Shown here piece after piece: positions 14,822 to 21,956 of a stretch of 26,858 nucleotides of DNA. The stretch is from JBEVNX01 sp040507895 (GTDB lineage Bacteria > Desulfobacterota > Binatia > JACPRU01), in contig JBEVNX010000127.1 in the NCBI GenBank assembly GCA_040507895.1, positions 1 through 26,858 on the forward strand. The letters run 5' to 3'. Each line of letters starts with the position of its first letter. Position 1 is the first letter of the stretch. A program made the position numbers and the translations under genes. The notes under the pieces are model-generated. The model was not told where the DNA came from. It worked only from the letters and a program-made list of their open reading frames with translations, and ran no database searches.

Positions 14822-15528
14822 TAGAGCGCCCTCGAGACGACGACCACGTCCACGCACGACGCGCCGCCGTCGCGGAGCACGCGCGCGCAGGCCCTCGCCG
14901 TGGCGGTCGACGTGCACACGTCGTCGACCAAGAGCACGTGCTTGCCCTCAACCGAGCGGCCGGGGCGGAGCATGAACGCCCGTCGAACGTTGCCTTGTCG
15001 GTCCCGTTCGCTGAGCCCCACCTGTGGCGGCGTAGGTCGCGAGCGCAGCATCAAACCGCTGTCGAGCGGGGATTTGAAGCGATGCGCCGGTTCTCGAGCT
15101 AGCAGGAGGGCCTGATTGAAGCCGCGGTCCCTCAAACGGTCTATGTGCAGCGGCACGGGTGCTACAACGTCGAACCTCTCCGAGGGGAACGGAAAACGGT
15201 CGGCGAGGAGCATTGACAAGGACCGCGCGAGCGCGCGCCGACCGGCGTATTTCAGCGCTCGCAGCGCGATGCCGAGGGGATCGCGGTCCTCGTCCGACGG
15301 CCGGTAGCAGGCGATCGCGCGCAACCGCCCGAACGGTGGCGGGTCGGCGAGGCACCGCCCGCAAGGGCGGCTGGGAAGGCTGCCGAGTGGCAGGCCGCAA
15401 ACCGAGCAGCAAGGCTCGCGAATCCAACGCACCCGAGCCAGGCAGTCCCGGCAGAGCGCCGTCTCGGCGGGTGATGCGCACCCGACACACGCCCAGGGGA
15501 AGAGCGCATCGGCCACCCCTTTGGCCAT
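14821..15528 (-). CDS. comF: ComF-family phosphoribosyltransferase-like protein
   Basis: A ComF/GntX-type protein of 235 residues, implicated in natural DNA uptake in some bacteria. The N-terminus has four CxxC pairs forming zinc ribbons (Cys14/17, 26/29, 41/44, 56/59). The middle carries ALRALKYAGRRALARSL and VVAPVPLHIDRLRDRGFNQALLLA, the family core. The C-terminus has the PRPP-loop VLLVDDVCTSTATA (198-211). ATG 15528 gives the usual length, but its ribosome site is weak. An in-phase GTG at 15594 and ATGs further up are possible, though the latter would overlap a divergent small membrane gene. It is the first gene of its minus-strand run. I see no other competence genes. Confidence 0.9.
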   Translation of the reverse strand: MAKGVADALFPWACVGCASPAETALCRDCLARVRWIREPCCSVCGLPLGSLPSRPCGRCLADPPPFGRLRAIACYRPSDEDRDPLGIALRALKYAGRRALARSLSMLLADRFPFPSERFDVVAPVPLHIDRLRDRGFNQALLLAREPAHRFKSPLDSGLMLRSRPTPPQVGLSERDRQGNVRRAFMLRPGRSVEGKHVLLVDDVCTSTATARACARVLRDGGASCVDVVVVSRAL

Positions 15529-15655
15529 CGCGCGGCCCGCGCGCGATATGGTATCGTGAAGCCAGCTAAGCGCCGCAAATCGCCCCTCGGACACCTGGGG
15601 AGCGTATTGAGGGTGCGGTCGCGGCGCAAGGCGTTTTGGAGGATCGAGCGAGAAC

Positions 15656-15820
15656 ATGCGGAGATTCTTCATCGGGGCGCTGGTTGGCGCGGGGCTCATG
15701 TACTTCTATCTGTACCGGTACACCGGTTGGCGTAGCTGGACGGAGGGAAGGTTCGACACGGTCGGCTCGCAGTACCGGGGCGACTCGACGCACCGACTAG
15801 CGGAACAAGTCCTGCACTAG
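15656..15820 (+). CDS. 54-residue single-span membrane peptide, unknown
   Basis: A very short frame starting ATG at 15656 and ending TAG at 15818. The N-terminal half is a textbook membrane helix, FFIGALVGAGLMYFYLYRY (residues 4-22), preceded by two arginines. The C-terminal half is polar (GWRSWTEGRFDTVGSQYRGD...) and ends at LAEQVLH. GGAGG occurs upstream, but 13 bases away, longer than ideal. The gene is divergent from comF and 157 bases ahead of the exported protein at 15978. No family is recognised. The sharp hydrophobic/polar division makes chance less likely. Confidence 0.5.
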   Translation: MRRFFIGALVGAGLMYFYLYRYTGWRSWTEGRFDTVGSQYRGDSTHRLAEQVLH

Positions 15821-15854
15821 GGAGTCGGGAACCGATCCGCGGGGCGTGAGCTCC

Positions 15855-15959
15855 GTTGAATCGACCGCCGCCGACGCCGTGCGCGCTGTTGAATCGAGCC
15901 CGATTTACGGGTTATCTAGCGCGCTCTCGCGCCGCCTCGGGCGGCTGCGCTTCCCGAGG
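15855..15959 (+). promoter_or_regulatory. Leader with direct repeat and alternative hairpins before the exported protein
   Basis: GTTGAATCGA occurs twice (15855-15864 and 15888-15897), 33 bases apart, about three helical turns. The second copy contains a -35-like TTGAAT that stands 17 bases before TTATCT (15912-15917), a poor -10. Downstream, GCCGCC-TCG-GGCGGC (15931-15945) can form a hairpin. Alternatively CCTCGGG (15935-15941) can pair with CCCGAGG (15953-15959); the two pairings exclude each other. The structure ends just before the AAGGGGG ribosome site of the gene at 15978. Confidence 0.3.
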
Positions 15960-15977
15960 GAGAAGGGGGCACCGAAG

Positions 15978-16487
15978 ATGAGGGTCGCGGCACTGTTGGG
16001 CATCGTCTTGCTCGGATTCACCTGCGCGCTTGCGGCGGAGAAGGGCGCGGCGGCAGGGTCGGGGAAGACCCTCCAGGTGCAGACTCAATCGAAGATCGAC
16101 GTCGGCGACGTGCCGGGTCACGAGCTCGCGCAGGCGGTGGGCGACGAGGAGCTGAAGACCCCGGACACGATCGGTGGCGTGGCCTTCGACGGCTCGAAGG
16201 TTCGCATGTTCCAGCAATCGGACCTGGTGAACGGCTCCGGGCTGGTCCGCGGCTACGCGGTCTGGGAGGCGGCGAGCGGCCAGAAGCTATTCTTGATCTT
16301 CGGCTACTCGATTCCGCCCAGTACCGGCAACAAGGAATTCACCTCTTTCGAAGGCACGTTCGAGTGGATCGGTGGAACGGGCAGCTTGCAGAAGGTGCGC
16401 GGGAAGGGAACCCTCGAAGGCGAGGTTTCCCGGCGCGGCGATGCGCGCTATCGCTGGGCGGGGAGTTACGAGCTGGCCGAAAAATGA
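15978..16487 (+). CDS. Exported protein, possible allene-oxide-cyclase/dirigent-like beta-barrel
   Basis: A 169-residue protein with a clear signal peptide (MRVAALLGIVLLGFTCALAA). The mature part is rich in alternating strands. Its C-terminal half, SFEGTFEWIGGTGSLQKVRG and then KGTLEGEVS, recalls the GGTGxxxxxxGxGxxxG repeat of small secreted beta-barrels of the allene oxide cyclase/dirigent type. It has no catalytic motif that I can name. The ATG at 15978 is preceded by AAGGGGG and starts the signal peptide; the open frame reaches back to 15846, but that part reads as an unstructured leader. The stop overlaps the YqeY-like gene by four bases (ATGA), so the two are cotranslated, although their functions look unrelated. 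Confidence 0.7.
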   Translation: MRVAALLGIVLLGFTCALAAEKGAAAGSGKTLQVQTQSKIDVGDVPGHELAQAVGDEELKTPDTIGGVAFDGSKVRMFQQSDLVNGSGLVRGYAVWEAASGQKLFLIFGYSIPPSTGNKEFTSFEGTFEWIGGTGSLQKVRGKGTLEGEVSRRGDARYRWAGSYELAEK

Positions 16488-16957
16488 GCGAGCTGAGCGA
16501 GACGATGATTCAGGAGCGTCTGAGGGAGGCGATGCGTGCGCGCGCCACCGACGAGGTGATGGTACTGAGGGGCCTCGTGGCGGCGATGAAGAACTTGACG
16601 ATCGAGCGTCGCGGTGCAGCGGGCGGAGCACCCGTCGAGCTCGGGGCGGTGGAGATCGCGCAGATCTTGCGACGTGAGATCAAGCAGCGCGAAGAGGCGA
16701 TGGCCTTCGCCGAGCAAGCGGGGCGAGCGGATCTCGTCGAGAAAAACGGCCGGGAGAAGAGGTACCTCGAAGCATACCTCCCGCAGGCGCTCTCGACGGC
16801 TGACCTGGAGACCGCCGTTACCCGGCACTACGCGGCCGGCGCCATTTCGACCGGCGCGCTGATGGGCAAGCTCAAGACGGAGTTCGGAGCCCGCCTCGAC
16901 GGCAAGCTCGCCAGCGAGGCGGTGCGGGAGTTTCTGCGCCGACGGGAAGGATCATAG
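16484..16957 (+). CDS. GatB/YqeY domain protein
   Basis: A 157-residue helical protein of the YqeY family, equivalent to the tRNA-binding C-terminal tail of the amidotransferase subunit GatB. Seen are IQERLREAMRARATDEVMVLRGLVAAMKN, EIAQILRREIKQREEAM, RADLVEKNGREKRYLEAYLP and the closing GALMGKLKTEFGARLDGKLASEAVREFL. Its cellular role is poorly defined; binding to tRNA is inferred from GatB. The ATG at 16484 overlaps the preceding stop. greA starts seven bases after its end, a pairing that suggests a shared transcript. Confidence 0.92.
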   Translation: MSELSETMIQERLREAMRARATDEVMVLRGLVAAMKNLTIERRGAAGGAPVELGAVEIAQILRREIKQREEAMAFAEQAGRADLVEKNGREKRYLEAYLPQALSTADLETAVTRHYAAGAISTGALMGKLKTEFGARLDGKLASEAVREFLRRREGS

Positions 16958-16964
16958 CTCGTCA

Positions 16965-17447
16965 GTGGAACTGCCGATCATCCAACGCTTGAAGAAGGAG
17001 CTCGCGGACTTGCAGCACGAGCTCAGTCACAAGCTGCCGCACGAGCTCGAGGAAGCGCGCGCGCATGGCGACCTCTCGGAGAACGCGGAATACGAGGCGG
17101 CCAAGGCGCGCCAGGAGATCGTCCAAGCCCGAATCAGCCAGATCGGCGGCCGCATCCGCGAGCTTTCCCTGTATACCTTCGCTTCGATCCCAGAGGGCGT
17201 GGTGGCGTACGGTAGCCGCGTGACCGTGGAGGACCTCGAGGAAGGGGAGGAGATCATCTACAGCTTGGTCTTCCCGGAAGAAGCGGAAGTCTCGCAGGGG
17301 AAGATCTCGCTCGGTTCGCCGCTCGGCCGTGCCTTGCTCAATCGCACCGTCGGAGACGAGATCGAGGTGCAGACGCCGAAGGGCAAGCGGCGCTACCAGA
17401 TCGTCGACTTGACGACGATTCACGAGATCACCCTCAAGCAAGACTAA
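16965..17447 (+). CDS. greA: Transcript cleavage/elongation factor GreA
   Basis: Secondary-channel factor that stimulates RNA polymerase to cut backtracked RNA. The 160 residues have the N-terminal antiparallel coiled coil with the acidic tip HGDLSENAEYEAAKARQE (Asp36 and Glu39 are the catalytic pair). The C-terminal FKBP-like domain follows, with GSRVTVEDLEEGEEIIYSLVF, ISLGSPLGRALLNRTVGDE and VQTPKGKRRYQIVDL. The segment LYTFASIPEGVVAYG replaces the usual linker. The GTG at 16965 is the first possible start; its only upstream purine run is inside the previous gene's end. Distinction from GreB rests on the tip and the length and is fairly secure. Confidence 0.93.
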   Translation: MELPIIQRLKKELADLQHELSHKLPHELEEARAHGDLSENAEYEAAKARQEIVQARISQIGGRIRELSLYTFASIPEGVVAYGSRVTVEDLEEGEEIIYSLVFPEEAEVSQGKISLGSPLGRALLNRTVGDEIEVQTPKGKRRYQIVDLTTIHEITLKQD

Positions 17448-17488
17448 CGGCTGGGGGGGGCCCGATCGCGTACCGAAACCTCGCAGAC

Positions 17489-19276
17489 ATGTTCTTCCGG
17501 CGCGCGGCGGACTTCGTCGGGCAGGCCCGCTATCGCGTCAAGCGCGATGAGCGGTGGGTCGAGGTCTCGTGGGACGATCATGCGCGCGCCGTCGAGGAGA
17601 TCGCCGCAGGGCTGATTGCCGCCGGAGTGGCCCCCGGGGCGCGAGTTGGGCTCTTGTCGAGCACGCGCCCCGAGTGGATCGAGATCGACTTCGGCATACT
17701 CGCCGCTGGCGCGATCACGATTCCGATCTACCCCTCGAACCTCGCCGACGAATGCGGCTACATTCTCTGGAACTCCGAGTCGTCGTACTGCGTCGTCGAG
17801 AACGCCGCGCAGCTCGCGAAGATCCAGAAAGCCCTCGGGGAGGGTTTCGAGATCGATGGTGGCCGGCAACGGGTCGCGCTCTCCCGAATCTTCGTCGTCG
17901 ATGGCGACTTCGACGACCCGCGGGTGACGACGCTCGCGAAGCTGCGCGAGAGCGGACGACGGGCGATGGCGCAGGGGCGCCGGGAGATCCAAGCGCGTGT
18001 GGAGAACATCGGGGCGCACGACGTTGCCACCATCGTCTATACTTCCGGCACCACGGGTCCGCCGAAGGGCGTCGTTCAGACGCACGCCAACCACCTCGCC
18101 ACGCTCGAAGCGCTCAGTGAGATCACCGACTCCAAGCCGGGTGAGGTGGACTTCTTCTTCCTGCCCCTCGCCCACTCTTTCGCGCGCGGCATGGAATACT
18201 TGGCGACTTCGCGCGGCACGATCTCCGCCTTCGCGCAGTCGATCGAATCGATCCCCGCCGACATTCGCGAGACTCGCCCCCACTACGTGCCGTCGGTGCC
18301 GCGCATCTTCGAGAAGCTCTACGCGCGCATCCAATCGAGCCGGGCGTCATCGAGTTGGCTGCGACGGCGGATCTTCGATTGGGCGATCGGCGTGGGTCGG
18401 CGGAAGAGCAAGTACCTCCAGCAACGGCGGCAGCCGCCGATCCAAGTGCGGCTGCAGTCGCAGCTCGCCGACCGGTTGGTCTTCGACAAGATCTCCGAAG
18501 CGCTCGGCGGGCGCGTGAAGTACATGGTCTCGGGCGGCGCCCCGCTGGCGCGCGAGATCCAGGAGTTCTTCCATGCGGCGGGGATCCTCATCCTCGAGGG
18601 TTACGGTCTCACGGAGACGACGCCGATCCTCACGGCGAACCGACCCGACGAATATCGCTTCGGCACGGTCGGGCAGGCGATCCCGAGGGTGACGCTGCGC
18701 ATCGCCGACGACGGTGAGATTCTCGCCAAGGGACCGAACGTGGCGCAGGGCTACTACAAGCGGCCCGAGGCCACCGGCGAGGCCTGGGATTCCGAGGGCT
18801 GGTTTCACACCGGCGACATCGGCGAGATCGACGCCGACGGGTTCCTGAGGATCACGGATCGCAAGAAGGACCTCATCAAGACGTCGGGTGGCAAGTACGT
18901 CGCTCCGCAGCACGTCGAGAATCTGCTGAAGACGCAGCCGCACATCAGTCAGGCGGTGCTGATCGGTGACAATCGCAAGTACTGCGTCGCGCTCCTCACG
19001 CTGGACCTCGACGAGGTGCAGCGCTGGGCGCGGGCGCAGAGCATCGCAGCGGACGATCCGGCCGAATTGGCCCGGCATGCGAAGGTCGTGGAGCTGATCG
19101 GCGCCGAAGTCGAAGCGGTGAACCGCCGCCTCGCCTCCTACGAGAGCGTGAAGTACCACCGAATCGTCGCGCACGACTTCAGCCAGGAGACCGGTGAGCT
19201 GACACCTTCGCTCAAGGTGAAGCGAAAGTTCGTTAATCAGAAGTACGGCGATCTCATCGAGGAGATGTACCGATAG
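17489..19276 (+). CDS. Long-chain acyl-CoA synthetase (AMP-forming, FadD15-like)
   Basis: Activates fatty acids through an acyl-adenylate to acyl-CoA; probably membrane-associated. ANL-superfamily motifs in the 595-residue protein are YTSGTTGPPKGVV (184-196), SGGAPLAREIQEFF (348-361), GYGLTETTP (371-379), GWFHTGDIGEIDADGFLRITDRKKDLIKTSGGKYVAP (437-473), and the C-terminal catalytic lysine region SLKVKRKFV. Residues upstream of the ATG at 17489, from 17465, read IAYRNLAD in the same frame and look like the usual N-terminus of this subfamily. Only ATC (17465) stands at its beginning, directly after a run of eight Gs, so the true start is unresolved. It follows greA by 41 bases and probably shares its transcript. 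Substrate chain length is not determined. Confidence 0.93.
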   Translation: MFFRRAADFVGQARYRVKRDERWVEVSWDDHARAVEEIAAGLIAAGVAPGARVGLLSSTRPEWIEIDFGILAAGAITIPIYPSNLADECGYILWNSESSYCVVENAAQLAKIQKALGEGFEIDGGRQRVALSRIFVVDGDFDDPRVTTLAKLRESGRRAMAQGRREIQARVENIGAHDVATIVYTSGTTGPPKGVVQTHANHLATLEALSEITDSKPGEVDFFFLPLAHSFARGMEYLATSRGTISAFAQSIESIPADIRETRPHYVPSVPRIFEKLYARIQSSRASSSWLRRRIFDWAIGVGRRKSKYLQQRRQPPIQVRLQSQLADRLVFDKISEALGGRVKYMVSGGAPLAREIQEFFHAAGILILEGYGLTETTPILTANRPDEYRFGTVGQAIPRVTLRIADDGEILAKGPNVAQGYYKRPEATGEAWDSEGWFHTGDIGEIDADGFLRITDRKKDLIKTSGGKYVAPQHVENLLKTQPHISQAVLIGDNRKYCVALLTLDLDEVQRWARAQSIAADDPAELARHAKVVELIGAEVEAVNRRLASYESVKYHRIVAHDFSQETGELTPSLKVKRKFVNQKYGDLIEEMYR

Positions 19277-19398
19277 CGCGCCGCCCACCAAGGTTCCGGA
19301 CATCGCGCGCGGCGGATGCGGGAGACGCGTTCTCCCGTCATCGCTTCGCGCCTATCGTCGATCCGCTCACCCGCGACGCCACGTTCCTCGCGCGCGCG

Positions 19399-19740
19399 AT
19401 GTTCGGCTGCGTCGCTTGCTACGTGTCCGGTCGGCTGGTCCTCGTGCTCGCCGACCGCGGCAAGCCGTGGCAAGGTCTGCTGATCCCGACCGAGCGTGGC
19501 GCTCATGCCACGATCGTCGCCGAGCATCCGGAGCTGCGTGTTCACCCGGTGCTCGGAAAATGGCTCTACTTGGCGGACGACGCGCACCGATTCGCGGCCG
19601 CAGCTGCGGCCATCCTCGAGCGCATCCAGGCCCGGGACGAGCGCTTCGGGGTCGAGCCGCCCGTCGGGCGTTTGCCTCGTCGGCGCGAGACGCGACCGCG
19701 TCCGAGAAGGCCGCGTGGAGGGGGATCCGCGCTCGGCTGA
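19399..19740 (+). CDS. Unknown protein, 5' end unresolved
   Basis: A 113-residue frame from ATG 19399. The protein-like character continues upstream in the same phase to at least 19330 (FAPIVDPLTRDATFLARA), so the ATG is probably internal. Yet no ATG, GTG or TTG occurs in phase between the TAA at 19234 and 19399. The core, MFGCVACYVSGRLVLVLADR then PWQGLLIPTERGAHA and HPVLGKWLYLADD, is soluble and alpha/beta-like. It loosely recalls TfoX/YjbR-type small proteins, but I would not assign it. The last 25 residues are arginine- and proline-rich. Explanations are a non-standard start (ATA at 19273 overlaps the previous stop as ATAG), a sequencing error, or a decayed gene. Confidence 0.5.
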   Translation: MFGCVACYVSGRLVLVLADRGKPWQGLLIPTERGAHATIVAEHPELRVHPVLGKWLYLADDAHRFAAAAAAILERIQARDERFGVEPPVGRLPRRRETRPRPRRPRGGGSALG

Positions 19741-19981
19741 CGCTGGCCTGGACGAGCCGTCGAAGCTCACACCCGACCACGTGCGTATGGTGATTAGCGC
19801 TGCCAAGACGATCGAAGAGGCGGGCCGTCGCGGAGAGATCGGGCTGGCCGTCTCCATCGCCGGCATCGCGCGCAGCTGTTTCGTGCTGGCGGCGATGAGC
19901 GCAGTCTCCGTCGCGATCGTCGCATGGCAGCAGTCGGCGCGGCGCGGCGAAGATGCCGACAGCCGCCCCGGCGGTTCTTGA
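19715..19981 (+). CDS. Small single-span membrane protein, unknown
   Basis: An 88-residue frame from GTG 19715, with GAGAAGG four bases before it, overlapping the end of the previous frame by 26 bases. The N-terminal half is soluble and acidic (KLTPDHVRMVISAAKTIEEAGRRGEIGLAVS). A membrane helix follows near 58-75 (SCFVLAAMSAVSVAIVAW), then a short polar tail. No family is recognised. It is convergent with the Rieske beta-subunit gene, with 59 bases between them that show no clear terminator. A competing open frame on the minus strand spans the same bases but has no protein-like pattern. Confidence 0.5.
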   Translation: MEGDPRSADAGLDEPSKLTPDHVRMVISAAKTIEEAGRRGEIGLAVSIAGIARSCFVLAAMSAVSVAIVAWQQSARRGEDADSRPGGS

Positions 19982-20040
19982 GAGGCGATACCGTCGTTCG
20001 GGCCCCGCGATGGAAGCTCGGCCACTGGGCAGGCGCGTCT

Positions 20041-20556
20041 TCAGATGAGGAAGGCGAGGTTGGGTAGCGGCTCCGCAGCGTTCACCAGCTCGACCGTCTT
20101 GGCGGCGATCCGCAGCGCGCCGTCGATTCTTCGCAATCGGTGCGTCACGCGGCCGACCCAGACGCGGAGCTCCCCGGTCGCTTGGTGGGCGAGCTCGTAG
20201 AGCACCAGGTTCGAGCCGATGACGTACTGGCCGTCGCGTTCGTCGGCCGAGAGAATCTCGACGTTGGAGACGACTCTCCGCATGAGGGAGGGCGGGCTCT
20301 GCGCGTGCCGCTTGCCGGTTTTCAGTTGGCGAATCCGGGTCGCGAGGCGCGCCCGGTTGTCGTTGAGGTGCGAGAGGCGGCTCGCGGGGTCGTAGTCGGC
20401 GGGTCCGGCGGGAACCCAATAGTGCACGTCGTCGGTGACCAGCGCCTCCCATTCGGCATAGCGGGACTCGTCTGCGAGCCGCGCCTCGTAGAACAAGAAG
20501 GACTCGATCTCGTGGCGTACAGCTTCTGGCACCCTCGCCGCTGGCTCCGCGTTCAC
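20041..20556 (-). CDS. Rieske ring-hydroxylating oxygenase, small (beta) subunit
   Basis: Structural subunit (SnoaL/NTF2-like cone fold) of a ring-hydroxylating dioxygenase; 171 residues. The family start is visible as IESFLFYEARLADESRYAEWEALVTDDVHYWVPAG. It is followed by RRVVSNVEILS, YVIGSNLVLYELAH and WVGRVTHRLRRIDGALRIAAKTVELVN. The GTG at 20556 overlaps the alpha-subunit stop as GTGA and has AGGGG six bases before it, which decides the start; an ATG 12 codons upstream lies in alpha. Tight coupling implies a 1:1 alpha-beta complex, typically alpha3beta3. The beta subunit carries no cofactor and does not reveal the substrate. Confidence 0.93.
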   Translation of the reverse strand: MNAEPAARVPEAVRHEIESFLFYEARLADESRYAEWEALVTDDVHYWVPAGPADYDPASRLSHLNDNRARLATRIRQLKTGKRHAQSPPSLMRRVVSNVEILSADERDGQYVIGSNLVLYELAHQATGELRVWVGRVTHRLRRIDGALRIAAKTVELVNAAEPLPNLAFLI

Positions 20557-21830
20557 GGCCGCCCCTGCATCACGCGGCGGTATTGGCGCCAAAACGCGCG
20601 GTTCGTGATCTCGTCGGTCACGTGACCGACGCGGCGCCCTGACGCGGGATCGGCCTTCTCGCGCTCGAGCCCGCGGCTCAGGTCCATCCAGCCGAGGTCG
20701 TTCCGGACGTCACGTACCGTGGGACTCGCGGCCAACGCTCGCTGCATGCGCTCCGCGGTGACGGCGTCATCGGGAACGATGAAGCTCGCCGGACCGAGAG
20801 CCGCCTCCGATTGGCGTAGGAGCCGGCGGTTGAACGTTTCGTCGACGCCTTCGAGCATCACCGCCGTGTGATGGTGGATCGTGCGGCTGGAGGTGACCGG
20901 CTCGATGATCGCGATGTTCATCTCGCCGAGGAAGAGGTTGGGAAAGATGAGCGCATGTGGGGGGCCCGCGCGCAGCAGTGATCCCGCCCGCTCGGCGCCG
21001 CGGGCGCGCGCGAGAGCGCGGACGTAAGGCTCCGCTTTCTCGGAGCTCATGCCCAGCCAGGCGCCGTCCGCTTTGTAGCTCGGACGAAAGTCGAGCTCGA
21101 AGTGGCCCCCGCCATGGTCGACTGCGAGCGAGGGGTTCGCCTCCTCCGCTCCGAGTACCGCGTCCTCGTAGTAGGTGTCCGGCGCCGACGCGACCATCGA
21201 CGCGTGCACCCACCCGAGGTGGTAGGCGTCGTTGTCGCTTTCCGCGAGCATTTTCCAGTTGGCGTCGATCCGGTGCCCGATCCAGCCACGATCGAGCCGG
21301 ATCTGGCCGGTGGGCGAGAGATCGCAGAGGCGATCGATCAGCTCTCGACCGCCGGGCCCGAGATGCTCTTCCAAGGTGCCCGCTCCACCGCCGAGGTCGG
21401 CGAACACGAAGCCTCGGTAACGCGCCAACTGCGCGGGTCGATCGAGCCCGAGATCGGACTTGAGTCGGTGGAAGCCCCCGGGATAGGGCACGCCCTTCAG
21501 CTCGCCCGCCAGGGAGAACGTCCAGCCGTGGTAGGTGCATTGCCAAGATCGGCCGTGGCCGCGCGAGGCCCAGCAGAGGGTGGTGCCGCGGTGCGCGCAG
21601 CGATTGGCGAGAACCCGAACCTCGCCGTCGAGATCGCGCACCAGGATGACCGGCTCGCGCCCGAGCCGGCGCGTCACCCAGTCCCCGCGCTCCGGCACTT
21701 CCGAATCGTGGCCGACGAAAACCCAGCCCCTCCCGAAGACGCGGCACATCTCTTCCGTGAACACCGCGGGATCGACGTAGAGGCTGCCGTGCACACGTTC
21801 CGGTCCCATCCGCGAGTCGTCGGCGATCAT
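20553..21830 (-). CDS. Rieske ring-hydroxylating oxygenase, large (alpha) catalytic subunit
   Basis: Catalytic subunit that activates oxygen for dihydroxylation or monooxygenation of an aromatic ring. In the 425 residues the Rieske [2Fe-2S] motif is CAHRG and, 16 residues on, CTYHGW (Cys78, His80, Cys98, His101). The mononuclear iron site is in ESDNDAYHLGWVHASM (bridging Asp201, ligands His204 and His209), which is the D-x2-H-x4-H spacing of naphthalene dioxygenase-type enzymes. ATG 21830 is chosen; GTG 21890 would run through the upstream promoter/operator. ATG 21809 (MGPERVHGSLYVD) is a good alternative because the predicted transcript starts only a few bases before 21830. No ferredoxin or reductase gene is in the window. 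The substrate cannot be named. Confidence 0.95.
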   Translation of the reverse strand: MIADDSRMGPERVHGSLYVDPAVFTEEMCRVFGRGWVFVGHDSEVPERGDWVTRRLGREPVILVRDLDGEVRVLANRCAHRGTTLCWASRGHGRSWQCTYHGWTFSLAGELKGVPYPGGFHRLKSDLGLDRPAQLARYRGFVFADLGGGAGTLEEHLGPGGRELIDRLCDLSPTGQIRLDRGWIGHRIDANWKMLAESDNDAYHLGWVHASMVASAPDTYYEDAVLGAEEANPSLAVDHGGGHFELDFRPSYKADGAWLGMSSEKAEPYVRALARARGAERAGSLLRAGPPHALIFPNLFLGEMNIAIIEPVTSSRTIHHHTAVMLEGVDETFNRRLLRQSEAALGPASFIVPDDAVTAERMQRALAASPTVRDVRNDLGWMDLSRGLEREKADPASGRRVGHVTDEITNRAFWRQYRRVMQGRP

Positions 21831-21844
21831 GGTCAGCTCGAGAT

Positions 21845-21873
21845 TTTCTACGTAAACGTAGAATCCTTGGCAA
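21845..21873 (-). promoter_or_regulatory. Promoter of the Rieske operon
   Basis: On the minus strand TTGCCA (21873-21868, five of six to the -35 consensus) is followed after exactly 17 bases by TAGAAA (21850-21845, four of six to -10). It lies directly ahead of the alpha-subunit gene. The predicted transcription start, around 21838, leaves only about eight bases before ATG 21830. The spacer and -10 are covered by an 18-bp dyad, the expected place for a repressor site. Confidence 0.6.
21846..21863 (-). promoter_or_regulatory. 18-bp operator-like dyad, copy 1
   Basis: Minus strand TTCTACGTTTACGTAGAA: perfect 8-bp arms around a 2-base centre. The same sequence at 15 of 18 positions recurs at 26512-26529, ahead of the luciferase-like monooxygenase. 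Size, symmetry and position over the promoter fit a TetR-family dimer site. Confidence 0.7.
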
Positions 21874-21956
21874 GCGAAGCCGCGAGTCACGCGGCTGGCC
21901 GCTACCCGGCTGCGGGGTACGCGCGTCGCGGCGCTTCGACTCCCGACGAGCGAGAG

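Noticed and set aside
19237..20025. Minus-strand open frame of about 262 codons
   Set aside because: It overlaps the end of the acyl-CoA synthetase and two better plus-strand candidates; serine/arginine-rich without structure.
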